From Pseudoflavonifractor sp. 524-17 (GTDB lineage Bacteria > Bacillota > Clostridia > Oscillospirales > Oscillospiraceae), in assembly GCF_009935845.1 (NCBI RefSeq), contig NZ_QWEK01000014.1, positions 58,314 through 122,313 on the forward strand: a stretch of DNA of 64,000 bases. The letters are read 5' to 3'. Shown here in pieces: positions 14,546-23,338 of the stretch; the stretch's first letter is position 1; each line of letters starts with the position of its first letter. The position numbers and the translations under genes were made by a program. The notes under the pieces are model-generated. The model made no database searches, was not told the DNA's origin, and was given only the letters and a program-made list of their open reading frames with translations.

Positions 14546-15829
14546 ATGAAAGGAAAGAGCAGGCTGTTTTATGCCTTGGGCGGCTTTGCCCTTGGGGTAT
14601 TGCTCACCGCCGGGATCTGGCTGTGGAGTGGTCCTGCGTTGGATGCGAATGCCGCTGGCGCATTGCATGACGGCCAGAGCGAACCCTGTGCCCTTCTCCC
14701 CAGTCCCAGCCCAGGCTGGCTGATTCCCCTCCGTGACAGCCCAATCCCGTTGGAGGATGATGGCCCCGGCATCCCCGCCCCAGCACAGCCAACTGCTCCT
14801 GCCTGGGACAGCGCCGCTGTCTATACCGGAGGCGATACCGTGCGCTATCAGGGCCGCCAGTACCGCGCCAAGTGGTGGACGCAAGGGGAATTGCCTGACC
14901 GCAGCGATGTGTGGGAAGATCTCGGCATCCTGAGCGGCGAGGCCGTACAGCCCTCGAAGGCGGACAAGCTCTCGTGTGTGGATTTCGGCATTGTGACCCA
15001 CCTTTGCTACGCTTTCGCCATCCCTACGGCAGACGGCGGTCTGCGGGATCTGGACAACCCAGACACAGCCAGGGCGCTGATCCGCTCCGCCCACGCCAAC
15101 GGGGCCAAGGTGCTCTTATCCGTGGGCGGCTGGAGTTATAACGACAGTCCGTTGGAGCACGTGTTTTTGGCGGCCACCGCTGACGGCGCCAAGATACAGC
15201 GGTTTGCGGAAAATATCCTCGCCATGTGCAACGCCTATGGCTTTGACGGCGTGGACATGGACTGGGAGCATCCCCGGGTGGATGGAACCAGCGCCAGGCA
15301 GTATGAGACCTTGATGCTGATTCTGTCTGAAAAGCTCCACGCCCAGGGCAAGCTCCTCACCGCAGCGGTGCTCAGCGGCGCCACCGCTGACGGCAACATC
15401 TACTACGACGCAGCCGCCCACACTGACGCGGTACTCAATGCCGTGGACTTCATCAATGTTATGGCCTACGACGGCGGCGATGGATCGCGGCACTCCCCTT
15501 ATCAGTTCGCCGTAGACTGCGGAACTTACTGGAAGGACACCCGGGGCCTGCCTGGGTATAAGGTAGTGCTGGGCGTTCCCTTTTACGCACGGCCCAGCTG
15601 GGCGGACTATGCGGCCATTCTGGCCGCCGTTCCCGATGCATACTGCAGGGATCATGTCACTTACAACGGTATGGAGGTCTATTATAACGGTGTGGACCTC
15701 ATCGCGGAGAAAAGCAGATACGCCAAGGAGACCTTGGGCGGCGTCATGATCTGGGAGCTGACCCAGGATACCAGCGATGCCGGCAAGAGCCTTTTACAGA
15801 CCATCGGGCGGGTCTCAAAAGAATCCTGA
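14546..15829 (+). CDS. GH18 glycosidase with chitin-binding module
   Basis: 427 residues from ATG 14546 after AGGAGG (a longer in-frame extension has no SD). An N-terminal membrane/signal helix (8-28), a proline-rich linker, and a CBM5/12-type module (about 86-127, AVYTGGDTVRYQGRQYRAKW) precede a GH18 barrel. The catalytic DxxDxDxE is visible as DGVDMDWE with Glu241 the acid. It also has SVGGWS and NVMAYDG. Likely surface-bound hydrolysis of GlcNAc polymers (chitin, peptidoglycan or host glycans), or spore-cortex-type roles known for related proteins. Monocistronic, closed by its own terminator. Confidence 0.88.
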   Translation: MKGKSRLFYALGGFALGVLLTAGIWLWSGPALDANAAGALHDGQSEPCALLPSPSPGWLIPLRDSPIPLEDDGPGIPAPAQPTAPAWDSAAVYTGGDTVRYQGRQYRAKWWTQGELPDRSDVWEDLGILSGEAVQPSKADKLSCVDFGIVTHLCYAFAIPTADGGLRDLDNPDTARALIRSAHANGAKVLLSVGGWSYNDSPLEHVFLAATADGAKIQRFAENILAMCNAYGFDGVDMDWEHPRVDGTSARQYETLMLILSEKLHAQGKLLTAAVLSGATADGNIYYDAAAHTDAVLNAVDFINVMAYDGGDGSRHSPYQFAVDCGTYWKDTRGLPGYKVVLGVPFYARPSWADYAAILAAVPDAYCRDHVTYNGMEVYYNGVDLIAEKSRYAKETLGGVMIWELTQDTSDAGKSLLQTIGRVSKES

Positions 15830-15837
15830 TCACCCAA

Positions 15838-15886
15838 AAAGACCTGCCGTCTGCATTACGCGGACAGCAGGTCTCTTTTTTCTTTT
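15838..15886 (+). terminator. Rho-independent terminator after GH18 gene
   Basis: AGACCTGC...GCAGGTCT stem (with inner GTC/GAC) followed by CTTTTTTCTTTT. Confidence 0.85.
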
Positions 15887-15905
15887 CCTATGGGCCGGCT
15901 TAGCG

Positions 15906-15953
15906 TCTGTTTGAAAACCCGTCCTTTGGGTGTTTAGCAGGTTTTCAAACAGA
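15906..15953 (-). repeat. Inverted repeat / hairpin after diguanylate cyclase gene
   Basis: Perfect 14-bp arms TCTGTTTGAAAACC and GGTTTTCAAACAGA around 20 bases, directly past the stop of the minus-strand regulator. It may end its transcript, though no clean T run follows on the minus strand. Confidence 0.6.
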
Positions 15954-15962
15954 TGAGGAGAC

Positions 15963-16880
15963 TCACTTTTCCGACAGCTGCCTCATCCGTTCATCCGCCC
16001 AGATAACTCGATTCCGGCCCTGCTTTTTCGCGTCATACAGCATCGTATCCGCGATTTTTAAGTAGGAGGTATAGGAGCTTTCTACCTGGGGAATAACGGT
16101 AACGCCTCCAATACTCACCGTGACCCATTCAGATACCGACGGATCGTGGGGAATATGCAGGTTCTCTATCGCCTGCCGGACCTTGTTCCAATGCTTAAAC
16201 GCCTTTTCTGAGTGATCTCCCAGGACAAGCGCCACAAATTCCTCTCCGCCGTAGCGGGCGATAAAATCCGTACTGCGCTTCAAACAAGAAGACGCCGTCT
16301 TCGCCACTGCGGCGATCACCTTATCTCCGGCGGGATGACCGAAGGTGTCGTTGTATACCTTAAAGCGGTCAATGTCAAATATGCAGATGGAAAACGGAAC
16401 CTGCATTCGGGCAGCCTCCCGCCACTTTGTAATACTGTAGCGGTCATATCTGCGCCGGTTGGCGATTCCAGTCAGCTGATCCGTCATAGACTGCCACTCC
16501 GCCTGCCGGCGGTAATTATACAGTTTGACATGTGTGTTGACCCGCGCCTTTACAACTACAGAATGGAAAGGCTTTGTAATATAGTCCACCGCGCCCAGCA
16601 CAAGCCCCCGCTGTTCGTGCTCCACATCGGAGAGGCTGGTGATCAAAATGACCGGCACGCTCTGGGTGATGATTTCCTCCTGCAATTTTTTCAGTAGCGT
16701 AAACCCATCCATCCCCGGCATCACAACATCCAGCAGAATGAGCACATAGTCCTCATTGCTGGCGCGGTACAGTCCCTCCTCCGCCGTCTGGGCAATTGTG
16801 ATGTCATACTCGTCCTCTAGAATGGCTTTTAACTGCACCGCCTGCAGGGGGCTGTCGTCAACAATCAGTATCTTTTCCAT
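15963..16880 (-). CDS. Response regulator with diguanylate cyclase (GGDEF) output
   Basis: 305 residues from ATG 16880 (GAGGAG at seven bases). Receiver domain 1-120 with acidic pair D8/D9, phosphoacceptor Asp51 and Lys103. GGDEF domain about 130-300 with intact GGEEF at 211-215, the substrate motif FDIDRFK (168-174), and an inhibitory I-site RSTD at 202-205 exactly five residues before it. It should make c-di-GMP on phosphorylation and be product-inhibited. No partner kinase lies next to it, so it is an orphan PleD/WspR-like regulator. Confidence 0.92.
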   Translation of the reverse strand: MEKILIVDDSPLQAVQLKAILEDEYDITIAQTAEEGLYRASNEDYVLILLDVVMPGMDGFTLLKKLQEEIITQSVPVILITSLSDVEHEQRGLVLGAVDYITKPFHSVVVKARVNTHVKLYNYRRQAEWQSMTDQLTGIANRRRYDRYSITKWREAARMQVPFSICIFDIDRFKVYNDTFGHPAGDKVIAAVAKTASSCLKRSTDFIARYGGEEFVALVLGDHSEKAFKHWNKVRQAIENLHIPHDPSVSEWVTVSIGGVTVIPQVESSYTSYLKIADTMLYDAKKQGRNRVIWADERMRQLSEK

Positions 16881-17071
16881 ATCTGCACTCCTCATTTTGG
16901 TTACTCAAACCAGCTGTTTAACAACATAGTTTTCACTTTGCTGCAACCGAAAAAAGGCTGCTTGTCAATTCCACTCCATTATACCTTGTTTTGCTTAGAA
17001 ATGACACCCCCTTTTCCTCAATTTTCCGAAACAAAACAGACCAAACAAATCTTTTTTCCATGAACAGTAAA

Positions 17072-17107
17072 ATTTCCCTTGAAATCCTGACGGATTTCAA
17101 GGGAAAT
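17072..17107. repeat. Perfect 16-bp palindrome in intergenic gap
   Basis: ATTTCCCTTGAAATCC and GGATTTCAAGGGAAAT around TGAC, perfect arms. It is in the 400-base gene-free gap 16881-17280. No T run follows, so it may be a hairpin in a read-through transcript or a protein site. Otherwise I see nothing in the gap but the next hairpin. Confidence 0.6.
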
Positions 17108-17230
17108 CTTTACCGCCTACCCTGCCATCGGTTGACGGGCCTCACCAAGAGACTGTCACCGCTTTGGCCTGCTGGTTTTTGATGATACCCTGCGGGCATA
17201 AAAACGCTATAAGGCGTTTGCGACAAACTC

Positions 17231-17267
17231 AGGGCCGGGCCTGAATGCTCAGACCCGGCCCTCTTTA
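17231..17267. terminator. GC-rich hairpin after CD1247-type gene
   Basis: AGGGCCGGG...CCCGGCCCT stem, 14-base loop, CTTTAT after it on the plus strand. It probably closes the minus-strand gene at 17281. Confidence 0.6.
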
Positions 17268-17280
17268 TACCTGGTTTGTA

Positions 17281-17712
17281 TTATTCCTCGTGCTCACAGC
17301 CGCAGCCATCGTCCTCATCTTCACAGCCACAGTCACACCCGGACACGTCCAAGGCGAACTTCTCCTTGCAATTGGGGCACTGAATGACCCCTGCCGCCAG
17401 CACATCTTCATCAATGACCAGCGTCTCCTCGCAGTTGGGACACTCCACCTCAAAGAAGTCCTCATCCTCGCAGCCGCAGCCGTCCTCCTCGTCAAACACG
17501 ACTTTCTCCACGTCGGACAGATCATCGGAAATGGCGTCAATCTCCTCCCCCAAGGCCTCAACGCTCTCCTCCAGGTCCTCCAGCGTCATCCCAACTTCTT
17601 CCAGAATCCCAATCATCACAGAGATCAGCTTGCCCTCTTTGGACTTGTCCACGTCGATGTTCAGGCCCTCGGCCAAACCCTTCAGGTAGGCCACCTTCTC
17701 GGAAATCGTCAT
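17281..17712 (-). CDS. CD1247-type N-terminal domain protein with zinc-ribbon tail
   Basis: 143 residues. The N-terminal helical domain (1-70, starting MTISEKVAYLKGLAEGL) is the CD1247 domain known from Clostridia. A very acidic linker follows, then a zinc ribbon with CPNC twice (about 20-25 residues apart) and a tail of repeated CGCE/CDCG motifs with 8 or so further cysteines. Probably a small metal-binding cytoplasmic protein; function unknown in the family. Its start lies 39 bases from the end of efp, in the same direction, so it follows efp in the transcript. Confidence 0.8.
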   Translation of the reverse strand: MTISEKVAYLKGLAEGLNIDVDKSKEGKLISVMIGILEEVGMTLEDLEESVEALGEEIDAISDDLSDVEKVVFDEEDGCGCEDEDFFEVECPNCEETLVIDEDVLAAGVIQCPNCKEKFALDVSGCDCGCEDEDDGCGCEHEE

Positions 17713-17751
17713 GATAAAACCTCCTTATTCTTACGGCCTGTACAGCTGCAA

Positions 17752-18315
17752 TTACCCCTTGCAGCGCTCCAGATACTCACCGGTGCGGGTGTCGATCTTA
17801 ATCTTGTCGCCGGGGTTGATGAACAAAGGCACCTTGATCTCTGTGCCTGTCTCCAGAGTGGCGGGCTTGGTCACATTGGTGGCGGTGTCGCCCCGGAAGC
17901 CGGGATCGGTCTCCGTGACCTCCAGCTCCACAAAGGTGGGGGGATCCACGGCAAAGATCTTGCCCTTGTAGCTGCTGATCTTGCACACCATATTCTCTTT
18001 CACAAAGCGGAAGTTATCCCCCAGGGTATCGGCGCCGATGGGCACCAGGTCATAGGTCTCTCCATCCATGAAGTAGTACAGATCGCCGTCGCTGTAGCTG
18101 TACTCCATGTCCCTGCGCTCCACATAGGCGGGCTCGAACTTGGCGGTGGGGTTGAACGAGGTCTCTGTGACCGCGCCGGTGATGACATTTTTCATCTTGG
18201 TACGCACAAAAGCGGCACCCTTGCCGGGCTTCACATGCTGGAACTCGACGACCTGCATGACCTGGCCGTCCATCTCAAAGGTCACGCCGTTGCGGAAATC
18301 ACTGGCAGTAATCAT
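17752..18315 (-). CDS. efp: Elongation factor P
   Basis: 187 residues, the usual EF-P length, from ATG 18315; GGAGG upstream and the standard [10 protein letters not shown] start reject a six-codon extension. All three beta-barrel domains are present. The KPGKGAAF loop in domain I carries the tip lysine that is modified in some bacteria, and the C-terminus has the family block [16 protein letters not shown]. It enters the ribosomal E site and relieves stalling at polyproline. No modification enzymes are visible nearby. Single upstream gap, followed by the CD1247-type gene. Confidence 0.97.
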   Translation of the reverse strand: MITASDFRNGVTFEMDGQVMQVVEFQHVKPGKGAAFVRTKMKNVITGAVTETSFNPTAKFEPAYVERRDMEYSYSDGDLYYFMDGETYDLVPIGADTLGDNFRFVKENMVCKISSYKGKIFAVDPPTFVELEVTETDPGFRGDTATNVTKPATLETGTEIKVPLFINPGDKIKIDTRTGEYLERCKG

Positions 18316-18466
18316 TGGTAACACATCCTCCAAACAGGTAATTCAAAATAAGCGTACATTATTCTACCCTATTTTCCCCCGCTTGGCAAGAGGAAAGCGG
18401 ATTTTGTGGCAGAAATTCCAGCCGTGTCCCTCTGCGGCCTGTCCTTCTTCCGGCTTTAAGCGCTTC

Positions 18467-19222
18467 CTAATCCCACCAGAAATACCAATTAGATGACTTG
18501 GACACCAGCGCCGCCAGCAGCTCTATCCGTTCCATCCCCTGGTCCACAATGTCAGCGCAGTAGCCGTACTGCTCTCTGGCCACCTCCGCCGCATGTTCCC
18601 GGGGCACCGGCCGGGGCAGCACACACTCCAGCACATCGTGGGTCACCACCGCCGGCGCCGCGCCGTACCGCTCATACCAGCGCCTGTGCAGCGCCATATG
18701 GGTCAGGGTGTCCAGGCACTCGTTCCACCCGCCGAAGGGCAGCCAGGCGAAGACCTCCCAGGGATGTTTTACCGGAATCTCTGCCAAAAGCAGCGGCTCG
18801 GTCTGCCGGGGGACGCCAAAGTCCCAGTAGCCCATAAGCCCGCTGTCCTCCAGCTCCGGCAGGTCCTCCTCCGGCAGCGCCCCGCAGGGCTCCACCCCTT
18901 TGCACAGCTCCTCCATGCACTGATCGCCGTCCGGCAGCGGGGTTGCCAGGATTTTCTGACGGAACCGGACGGTCCGTTCCAGATCCTGGGGTACCTGTTC
19001 ACAGTCCGGCTCGGTATTTATGAGAAGACACTCCAGCAAAATTGGGTCCGCGGGTATCAGTACCGGCGTAAATCCTTCCCCCTCTCCCCGGCGGCGGGCC
19101 GCCTCATAGGCCGCCATAATGGGGGCGTCGTCTGTCATCGGCCCAAACCGCTGGCACGGACAGCCCAGATAGCGCTCCAGCTCATCCAGCAGCTGGCCTG
19201 CTTCCAAATCACGCAGCGACAT
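18467..19222 (-). CDS. DUF4253 domain protein
   Basis: 251 residues, soluble. The C-terminal half (about 140-251) carries the DUF4253 pattern: PWEVFAWLPFGGWNECLDT, a MALHRRWYERYGAAP helix, DVLE and a terminal LAALVSKSSNWYFWWD. These proteins resemble SUKH/barnase-inhibitor-like immunity or sensor folds in some annotations, but function is unknown. ATG follows GGAG. Stands alone between efp and a lipoprotein gene. Confidence 0.8.
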   Translation of the reverse strand: MSLRDLEAGQLLDELERYLGCPCQRFGPMTDDAPIMAAYEAARRRGEGEGFTPVLIPADPILLECLLINTEPDCEQVPQDLERTVRFRQKILATPLPDGDQCMEELCKGVEPCGALPEEDLPELEDSGLMGYWDFGVPRQTEPLLLAEIPVKHPWEVFAWLPFGGWNECLDTLTHMALHRRWYERYGAAPAVVTHDVLECVLPRPVPREHAAEVAREQYGYCADIVDQGMERIELLAALVSKSSNWYFWWD

Positions 19223-19266
19223 TGTTTCTCCTCCCGTTTTTCAGGCCCTGCATTTCGGATCGAAGG

Positions 19267-19746
19267 TTATTTTCCGGCCTTGTCCAGGGCGCTTTGGGCG
19301 GCAGCGGCGTCGTTGGCCACCACCAGCAGCACCGAGTTCCCCCGCCGCTCCAGAATAGCATTGTCCAGCTTGCCCACCTCCTGGGGAAGGTAGGACTCCA
19401 GCGCGGCCCTCTGATCGGCCACCCGCTGTTCCAGCGCGGTATAGGCCGTCTCGGCGGCGTCCCCGTCCGCCAACACCAGCACGGCAATCTCCTCCGCCCC
19501 GGCGGTGAGGGAGGTATACACCGCGTACTCGTTCAGGCTGCCCTCGTCAATATGGTACAGCGCCTGGCACACCTGGTCCTTTTCCATCTCCGCCAGGGGC
19601 TGCTCAAACGCCCCGGAGTCCTGGAGGGCTTTGGCCACGCCGGCGGGGTCGAACGCCTCTGCCCCGCCGCCCCCGCCGCAGGCGGACAGCATCAGGCACA
19701 GCCCCGCCGCCAGCGGGGCAAACGTATGCGCTGTCAGATGACGCAT
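19267..19746 (-). CDS. DUF4358 lipoprotein
   Basis: 159 residues from ATG 19746, where GGAAAGGAAG gives the SD; an upstream in-frame ATG has none. Signal peptide with lipobox LMLSACGG puts a lipidated Cys at about 22. The mature part has a small alpha/beta layout with EIAVLVLADGDAAETA and ILERRGNSVLLVVAN, the pattern of DUF4358. These are surface lipoproteins of unknown role in Clostridia, often near SGNH hydrolases, as here. Confidence 0.78.
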   Translation of the reverse strand: MRHLTAHTFAPLAAGLCLMLSACGGGGGAEAFDPAGVAKALQDSGAFEQPLAEMEKDQVCQALYHIDEGSLNEYAVYTSLTAGAEEIAVLVLADGDAAETAYTALEQRVADQRAALESYLPQEVGKLDNAILERRGNSVLLVVANDAAAAQSALDKAGK

Positions 19747-19889
19747 AATAAAAACTTCCTTTCCGTCCAATGATGTATAAGAGCCTAATCTTGAAATGCA
19801 CAAAGCATTCCTGCGCTTTTTGCCTTGCGGGACAGCAAACTCCCACGGCAATCCAGCGCCCCCCCGTTTGTGAATCCAGGTTCTAAGCG

Positions 19890-20807
19890 CTATTCCGCGC
19901 CGACTACAGTGTGGTTCATCAGATAGGCCAGCCAGGTCTGGTACCAGTCCTTGGTAAAGTGGACGCCGTCTACGGTGTTCTCCCGGTTCAGGATCCCCGC
20001 CTCGTTGGACAGCGCCCCGGCCACGTCCACCAGATAGACCTGCTTGTCCGCCGCCAGGCGCTCAAAAATGCCGTTATAGACCGCTATTTTCTCGTTATTT
20101 ACATAGGAGCCCCAGTATTTGGCGCACAGCTCCGGGTTCACCGGCACCAGATTTTGCAGGTAGATCACCGCCTCCGGCTGGGTGGCGCGGATTAAGTCGA
20201 TGAGGGCGCAGAACTTCTGATAGAAGCTCTCATCGTCGTTATAGCCCAGCTCGTTGACCCCCAGAGAGAGGTAGACCTTCTGAAATTCCCCCCGGTGATT
20301 TTTCAGCGCCTCCTGAATGGAGCACTTCTTTCCGTCCAGGTTCAGCACCTGCTTGGGGTGCTCCTCCATCACGTCAAAGACGGTGATCCCCTTGTAGCAG
20401 TAAAAGGTGCTCCCCTTTATGCCGCTGTAGAGCTGAAGGCCATCCGTGCGGGAGTCGCCGATGAAGAGTGCGTCGGAGAAGTAGTCCATGCTCACCCTCT
20501 CCCCCTCCGGCACCGGCTGAGAGAAATCAAAGGCCGGCGGGGCGGGGGTCGGAGTGGGCGTTGGGATCGCGGTGGGGACGGGCGTCGGCGCCGCCGTGGG
20601 CAAAACCGCAGGCAGGGCGGCAATAGAGGGCTCTACCGGCGTCACCGCCGGGATCGCCATCGCCGTCTCCTCCGGCACGCTGGCCCGGCTCAACGCCGGG
20701 GCGGACAGCACCCCGGTACACACCACCAGCCCCGCGGCCAGCAAAATGGGAGAGGGGCGGGAGGAGCGGCGGCGGACACGGGCGCCCTTTCTTCTGGTAT
20801 CAGACAT
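19890..20807 (-). CDS. Membrane-anchored SGNH/GDSL hydrolase
   Basis: 305 residues. A basic N-terminus and one transmembrane helix (about 19-38) are followed by a threonine/proline-rich linker (65-95) and an SGNH domain. Block I shows FIGDSRTDG with the nucleophile serine, block III LGVNELG, block V DGVHFTKDWY with the catalytic histidine. Related proteins sit in operons for cell-surface acetylation or appear as stand-alone esterases. Likely acts outside on peptidoglycan or glycan O-acetyl groups. Followed in the same direction by the DUF4358 lipoprotein gene. Confidence 0.85.
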   Translation of the reverse strand: MSDTRRKGARVRRRSSRPSPILLAAGLVVCTGVLSAPALSRASVPEETAMAIPAVTPVEPSIAALPAVLPTAAPTPVPTAIPTPTPTPAPPAFDFSQPVPEGERVSMDYFSDALFIGDSRTDGLQLYSGIKGSTFYCYKGITVFDVMEEHPKQVLNLDGKKCSIQEALKNHRGEFQKVYLSLGVNELGYNDDESFYQKFCALIDLIRATQPEAVIYLQNLVPVNPELCAKYWGSYVNNEKIAVYNGIFERLAADKQVYLVDVAGALSNEAGILNRENTVDGVHFTKDWYQTWLAYLMNHTVVGAE

Positions 20808-20820
20808 AGTAAACCTCGCT

Positions 20821-21522
20821 TTATGTATCGTTCAACAACAGCGCTTGTAGACTGGGAAAGTCGTGTACTTCAAAGGTGGGGCGGATTTCCGTCTCGTTGG
20901 GCGCACACTTTGGGTTATACCAGACGGTATCCAGCCCCGCTCCGGCGCCGCCCTGGATGTCGGACAGGAGGGTATCTCCCACAACCACAATCCCCTCCGT
21001 CCCGGTGAGACCCATTTTCTCAAATACCGCCTGGAAAAACTGGGGCTGGGGCTTCTGACTGCCCAGCTCCTCCGAGATGAAGAGCCACGGGATCAGTTCT
21101 CTCAGGGGGGAGCGCCCGAACCGGCCCCGCTGGGCACAGGCGATTCCGTTGGTCACAATGGCCAGGGTACAGCGGGATGCCAAGGCTTGGCACAGCTCCA
21201 GCGCCCCCGGCAGCAGATCTGCCCCCCGGGCCAGATGGTCCAGATAGCAGCGGTTGAATTCCTCCGGGTCATCCTGTCCCCCCATTACCTGGGAAAAGAA
21301 GTGAAAACGGCTGCGGGCCAGCTCCTCCCGTCCGATGGTCCCTAGGTCAAACCGGCGCCACAGCACCCGGTTGATGGCCAGATAGAGCCCCTCGGTCAGA
21401 GTGTCAAATGGGTAGCCGCGGTCCTCCAGAGCCTGCTGGAGGGCCCGGCGCTCCGCCCTGTCAAAGTCAAACAGGGTGTTGTCCGCATCAAACAGCACAT
21501 AGTTGTAGCGCGGCATGGTCAT
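20821..21522 (-). CDS. yjjG: YjjG-type noncanonical pyrimidine nucleotidase (HAD)
   Basis: 233 residues. HAD motif I is FDADNTL with Asp12/Asp14, cap helix region next, motif II IVTNG, motif III lysine in GSQKPQPQFF, and motif IV VVGDTLLSDIQGG. Length and the LFDFDRAE start of the cap match YjjG, which removes phosphate from damaged or foreign pyrimidine nucleotides. ATG at 21522 or two codons later. It ends 14 bases before the SGNH gene start, likely one transcript. Confidence 0.85.
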   Translation of the reverse strand: MTMPRYNYVLFDADNTLFDFDRAERRALQQALEDRGYPFDTLTEGLYLAINRVLWRRFDLGTIGREELARSRFHFFSQVMGGQDDPEEFNRCYLDHLARGADLLPGALELCQALASRCTLAIVTNGIACAQRGRFGRSPLRELIPWLFISEELGSQKPQPQFFQAVFEKMGLTGTEGIVVVGDTLLSDIQGGAGAGLDTVWYNPKCAPNETEIRPTFEVHDFPSLQALLLNDT

Positions 21523-21536
21523 CCCCTCCTATTGTG

Positions 21537-21992
21537 TCATTTGCTCCGTTTCCCCTGCCGGAAGACCACCCACATCCGCATCACCGAGGATACCAGCAAG
21601 ATCCCCAGCGCCAGCGCCCCGGACAGGCCCAGGGTGTGCATTCCCCGGCTGAGGAAGTGCTCCATATCGCTATGCACCGCGTACTCCATGGTGTAGTAGA
21701 TCCCCGCACCGGGGACCAGGGGAAAGATGGAGATAAGCAGATAAGAGGTGGCTGGGCACTTGCGGATGCGGGCCATAACCTCGCAGTAGATGGACAGGGC
21801 CACTGACGCAAAAAAGTAGCGCACAATCTCGCTGGGATAAAAGGGGGCGGCCAGAAGATAGACCAGCCAGCCCACCGCGCCACCCAAGGCGGAGATGGGG
21901 ACCTCCTGTCCGTGGATATTAAAGGTCACCGCGAAGGCCAGACAGCCCACAAAGGCGTAGAGGCAGGGCAGAAAGTAATAAAAGCTGTACAT
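21537..21992 (-). CDS. Threonine/serine exporter family, C-terminal-type half (ThrE_2)
   Basis: 151 residues from ATG 21992 (AAAGGCGG before it). Four to five hydrophobic helices; PGAGIYYTMEYAV is the conserved loop of the ThrE C-terminal family. It starts 13 bases after the end of the ThrE N-terminal-type gene, so the two halves of the transporter are separate proteins, as is usual in Firmicutes. Confidence 0.85.
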   Translation of the reverse strand: MYSFYYFLPCLYAFVGCLAFAVTFNIHGQEVPISALGGAVGWLVYLLAAPFYPSEIVRYFFASVALSIYCEVMARIRKCPATSYLLISIFPLVPGAGIYYTMEYAVHSDMEHFLSRGMHTLGLSGALALGILLVSSVMRMWVVFRQGKRSK

Positions 21993-22005
21993 ATCCGCCG
22001 CCTTT

Positions 22006-22770
22006 CTACAGCGCCTGGGCCACGCTGAGTACAAAGCCGGTGCCCAGGGCAATGGCGGTGGCGGTGAGCAGCGCCTCTACACTCTTGTTGATGCCGGCGT
22101 TCATGTCCCCGGACATAATGTCCCGCATGGCGTTGGTAAAGGCGATCCCCGGCACCAGCAGCATCAGCGCGCCGATGGTAATAAAATCCAGGTTGTCCCC
22201 CGCCCCCGCGGCCACTAGGGCCAGGGCGCACACCGCCGCCACCGCACCGCCGGCCATGGTGCGGATGAACACGTTGGCCCGCAGGCGGTTCATCACCGTG
22301 ACGCACAGGCCGATGGCAATGCTGCACAGCCCGCCGCACACTGCGTCCCGGGGATTGCCGCCAAAGAAAAGGGAGTAGCACCCGCCCCCCACAAAATAGC
22401 ACGCCAGCTGCACCCACAGCGGGAAGACGTAATGCCGCTGCCGGATGGCCTCCATCCGCTCCAGCGCCTCCTCCAGCCGGGGGGGCGCCTGGCTGATTTC
22501 CCGGCAGAACTCGTTGTAAGACTCCAGCAGAGAGATGTCCAGCCCGTGGGCCGGAATGCGGCGTACTCTGGTGTGGGCGTGGCCTGTGGCGTCGGTAAAG
22601 CTCACAATCAGGCAGTTGGGGATGGCGAATACCTCCCCCGTCTCTATCCCATAGGCGGCCAGCAGATAGGAGACCGACTCCTCCACCCGGTAGGTCTCGG
22701 CGCCTGCCTCCGCCATGCGGAAGCCCACCTCTGCCACCAGGTCCAGCAGCTGGTCATAGTCAAATCCCAT
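22006..22770 (-). CDS. Threonine/serine exporter family, N-terminal-type half (DUF1212/ThrE)
   Basis: 254 residues. A cytoplasmic N-terminal part (1-115) with EAGAETYRVEESV and PNCLIVSF is the DUF1212 signature. Then come four to five helices with LVPGIAFTNAMRDIMSGDMNAG. Together with the small gene just downstream it should form an exporter for threonine, serine or dicarboxylate-type substrates; substrate is inference. ATG follows AAGAGG, first gene of the transcript that ends with the SGNH and lipoprotein genes. Confidence 0.88.
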   Translation of the reverse strand: MGFDYDQLLDLVAEVGFRMAEAGAETYRVEESVSYLLAAYGIETGEVFAIPNCLIVSFTDATGHAHTRVRRIPAHGLDISLLESYNEFCREISQAPPRLEEALERMEAIRQRHYVFPLWVQLACYFVGGGCYSLFFGGNPRDAVCGGLCSIAIGLCVTVMNRLRANVFIRTMAGGAVAAVCALALVAAGAGDNLDFITIGALMLLVPGIAFTNAMRDIMSGDMNAGINKSVEALLTATAIALGTGFVLSVAQAL

Positions 22771-22875
22771 GATTGGCCTCTTTTCTTAAAAAAATCACAA
22801 AAAATCAAGATGACATAATTCACCCTGATTAGAGCTTACTCCATTTTGACGCAGGGCACAAGGGAAAAGTTTTCG

Positions 22876-22904
22876 CCTGCGCAAAATTCATCTTTTTGTG
22901 CAGG
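22876..22904 (-). terminator. Hairpin between ThrE and DUF3783 genes
   Basis: CCTGCGCAAAA pairs with TTTTGTGCAGG, A/T-rich inner part. It lies past the stop of the minus-strand DUF3783 gene. Confidence 0.5.
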
Positions 22905-22924
22905 CCCGGCGGGAATTTAGGGGA

Positions 22925-23326
22925 CTAGCTGGGAGAATTGCCGGATCCTCCGGATTCCACCGCCTGCCGCTCCTTTACCAGCTCGTCATAGAGCTGGCAG
23001 AAGGACCAGGCGGCGTTGCCGGGGGTGAGTACCGCCTTGTACACCTGCTGGGAAACCCCCGCCTTGACCAGAGCCGCCAGCACCTGGTCCAGCGCACGGC
23101 CCCCCACGCCGGAGAAGACCATAATGCTGTCGGGAATGAGGCCCGTCCCCTCCCCCACCGGCGATTGGGTTTTTATGCCGGCAAAGCTGCCCACCGCCTG
23201 CCCCAGCAGCTCCTGGGGGATCATTTTAATGCGCAGGCCCAGGCGGACGAAGACCAGCTTCGCTTTCGCCGCCTCCTCCTCGCTCCCCCCATTATAGTAG
23301 AGCACCATACCGTTTGTTCTGGCCAT
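22925..23326 (-). CDS. DUF3783 family protein
   Basis: 133 residues, soluble. The family pattern is an alpha/beta start (TNGMVLYYNGGSEEEAAKAK, about 5-24), IKMIPQELLGQAVG, an SIMVFSGVGGRALDQVLAAL block and a KAVLTPGNAAW segment. Function unknown; in Clostridia often next to membrane transporters. It starts 12 bases after the MATE gene ends, so it is the last gene of the MATE transcript. Confidence 0.78.
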   Translation of the reverse strand: MARTNGMVLYYNGGSEEEAAKAKLVFVRLGLRIKMIPQELLGQAVGSFAGIKTQSPVGEGTGLIPDSIMVFSGVGGRALDQVLAALVKAGVSQQVYKAVLTPGNAAWSFCQLYDELVKERQAVESGGSGNSPS

Positions 23327-23338
23327 TTTTCCAGCCTC

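Noticed and set aside
17245..18321. Plus-strand frame of 358 codons
   Set aside because: Covers CD1247-type gene and efp on the other strand; efp is certain, so this is a shadow.
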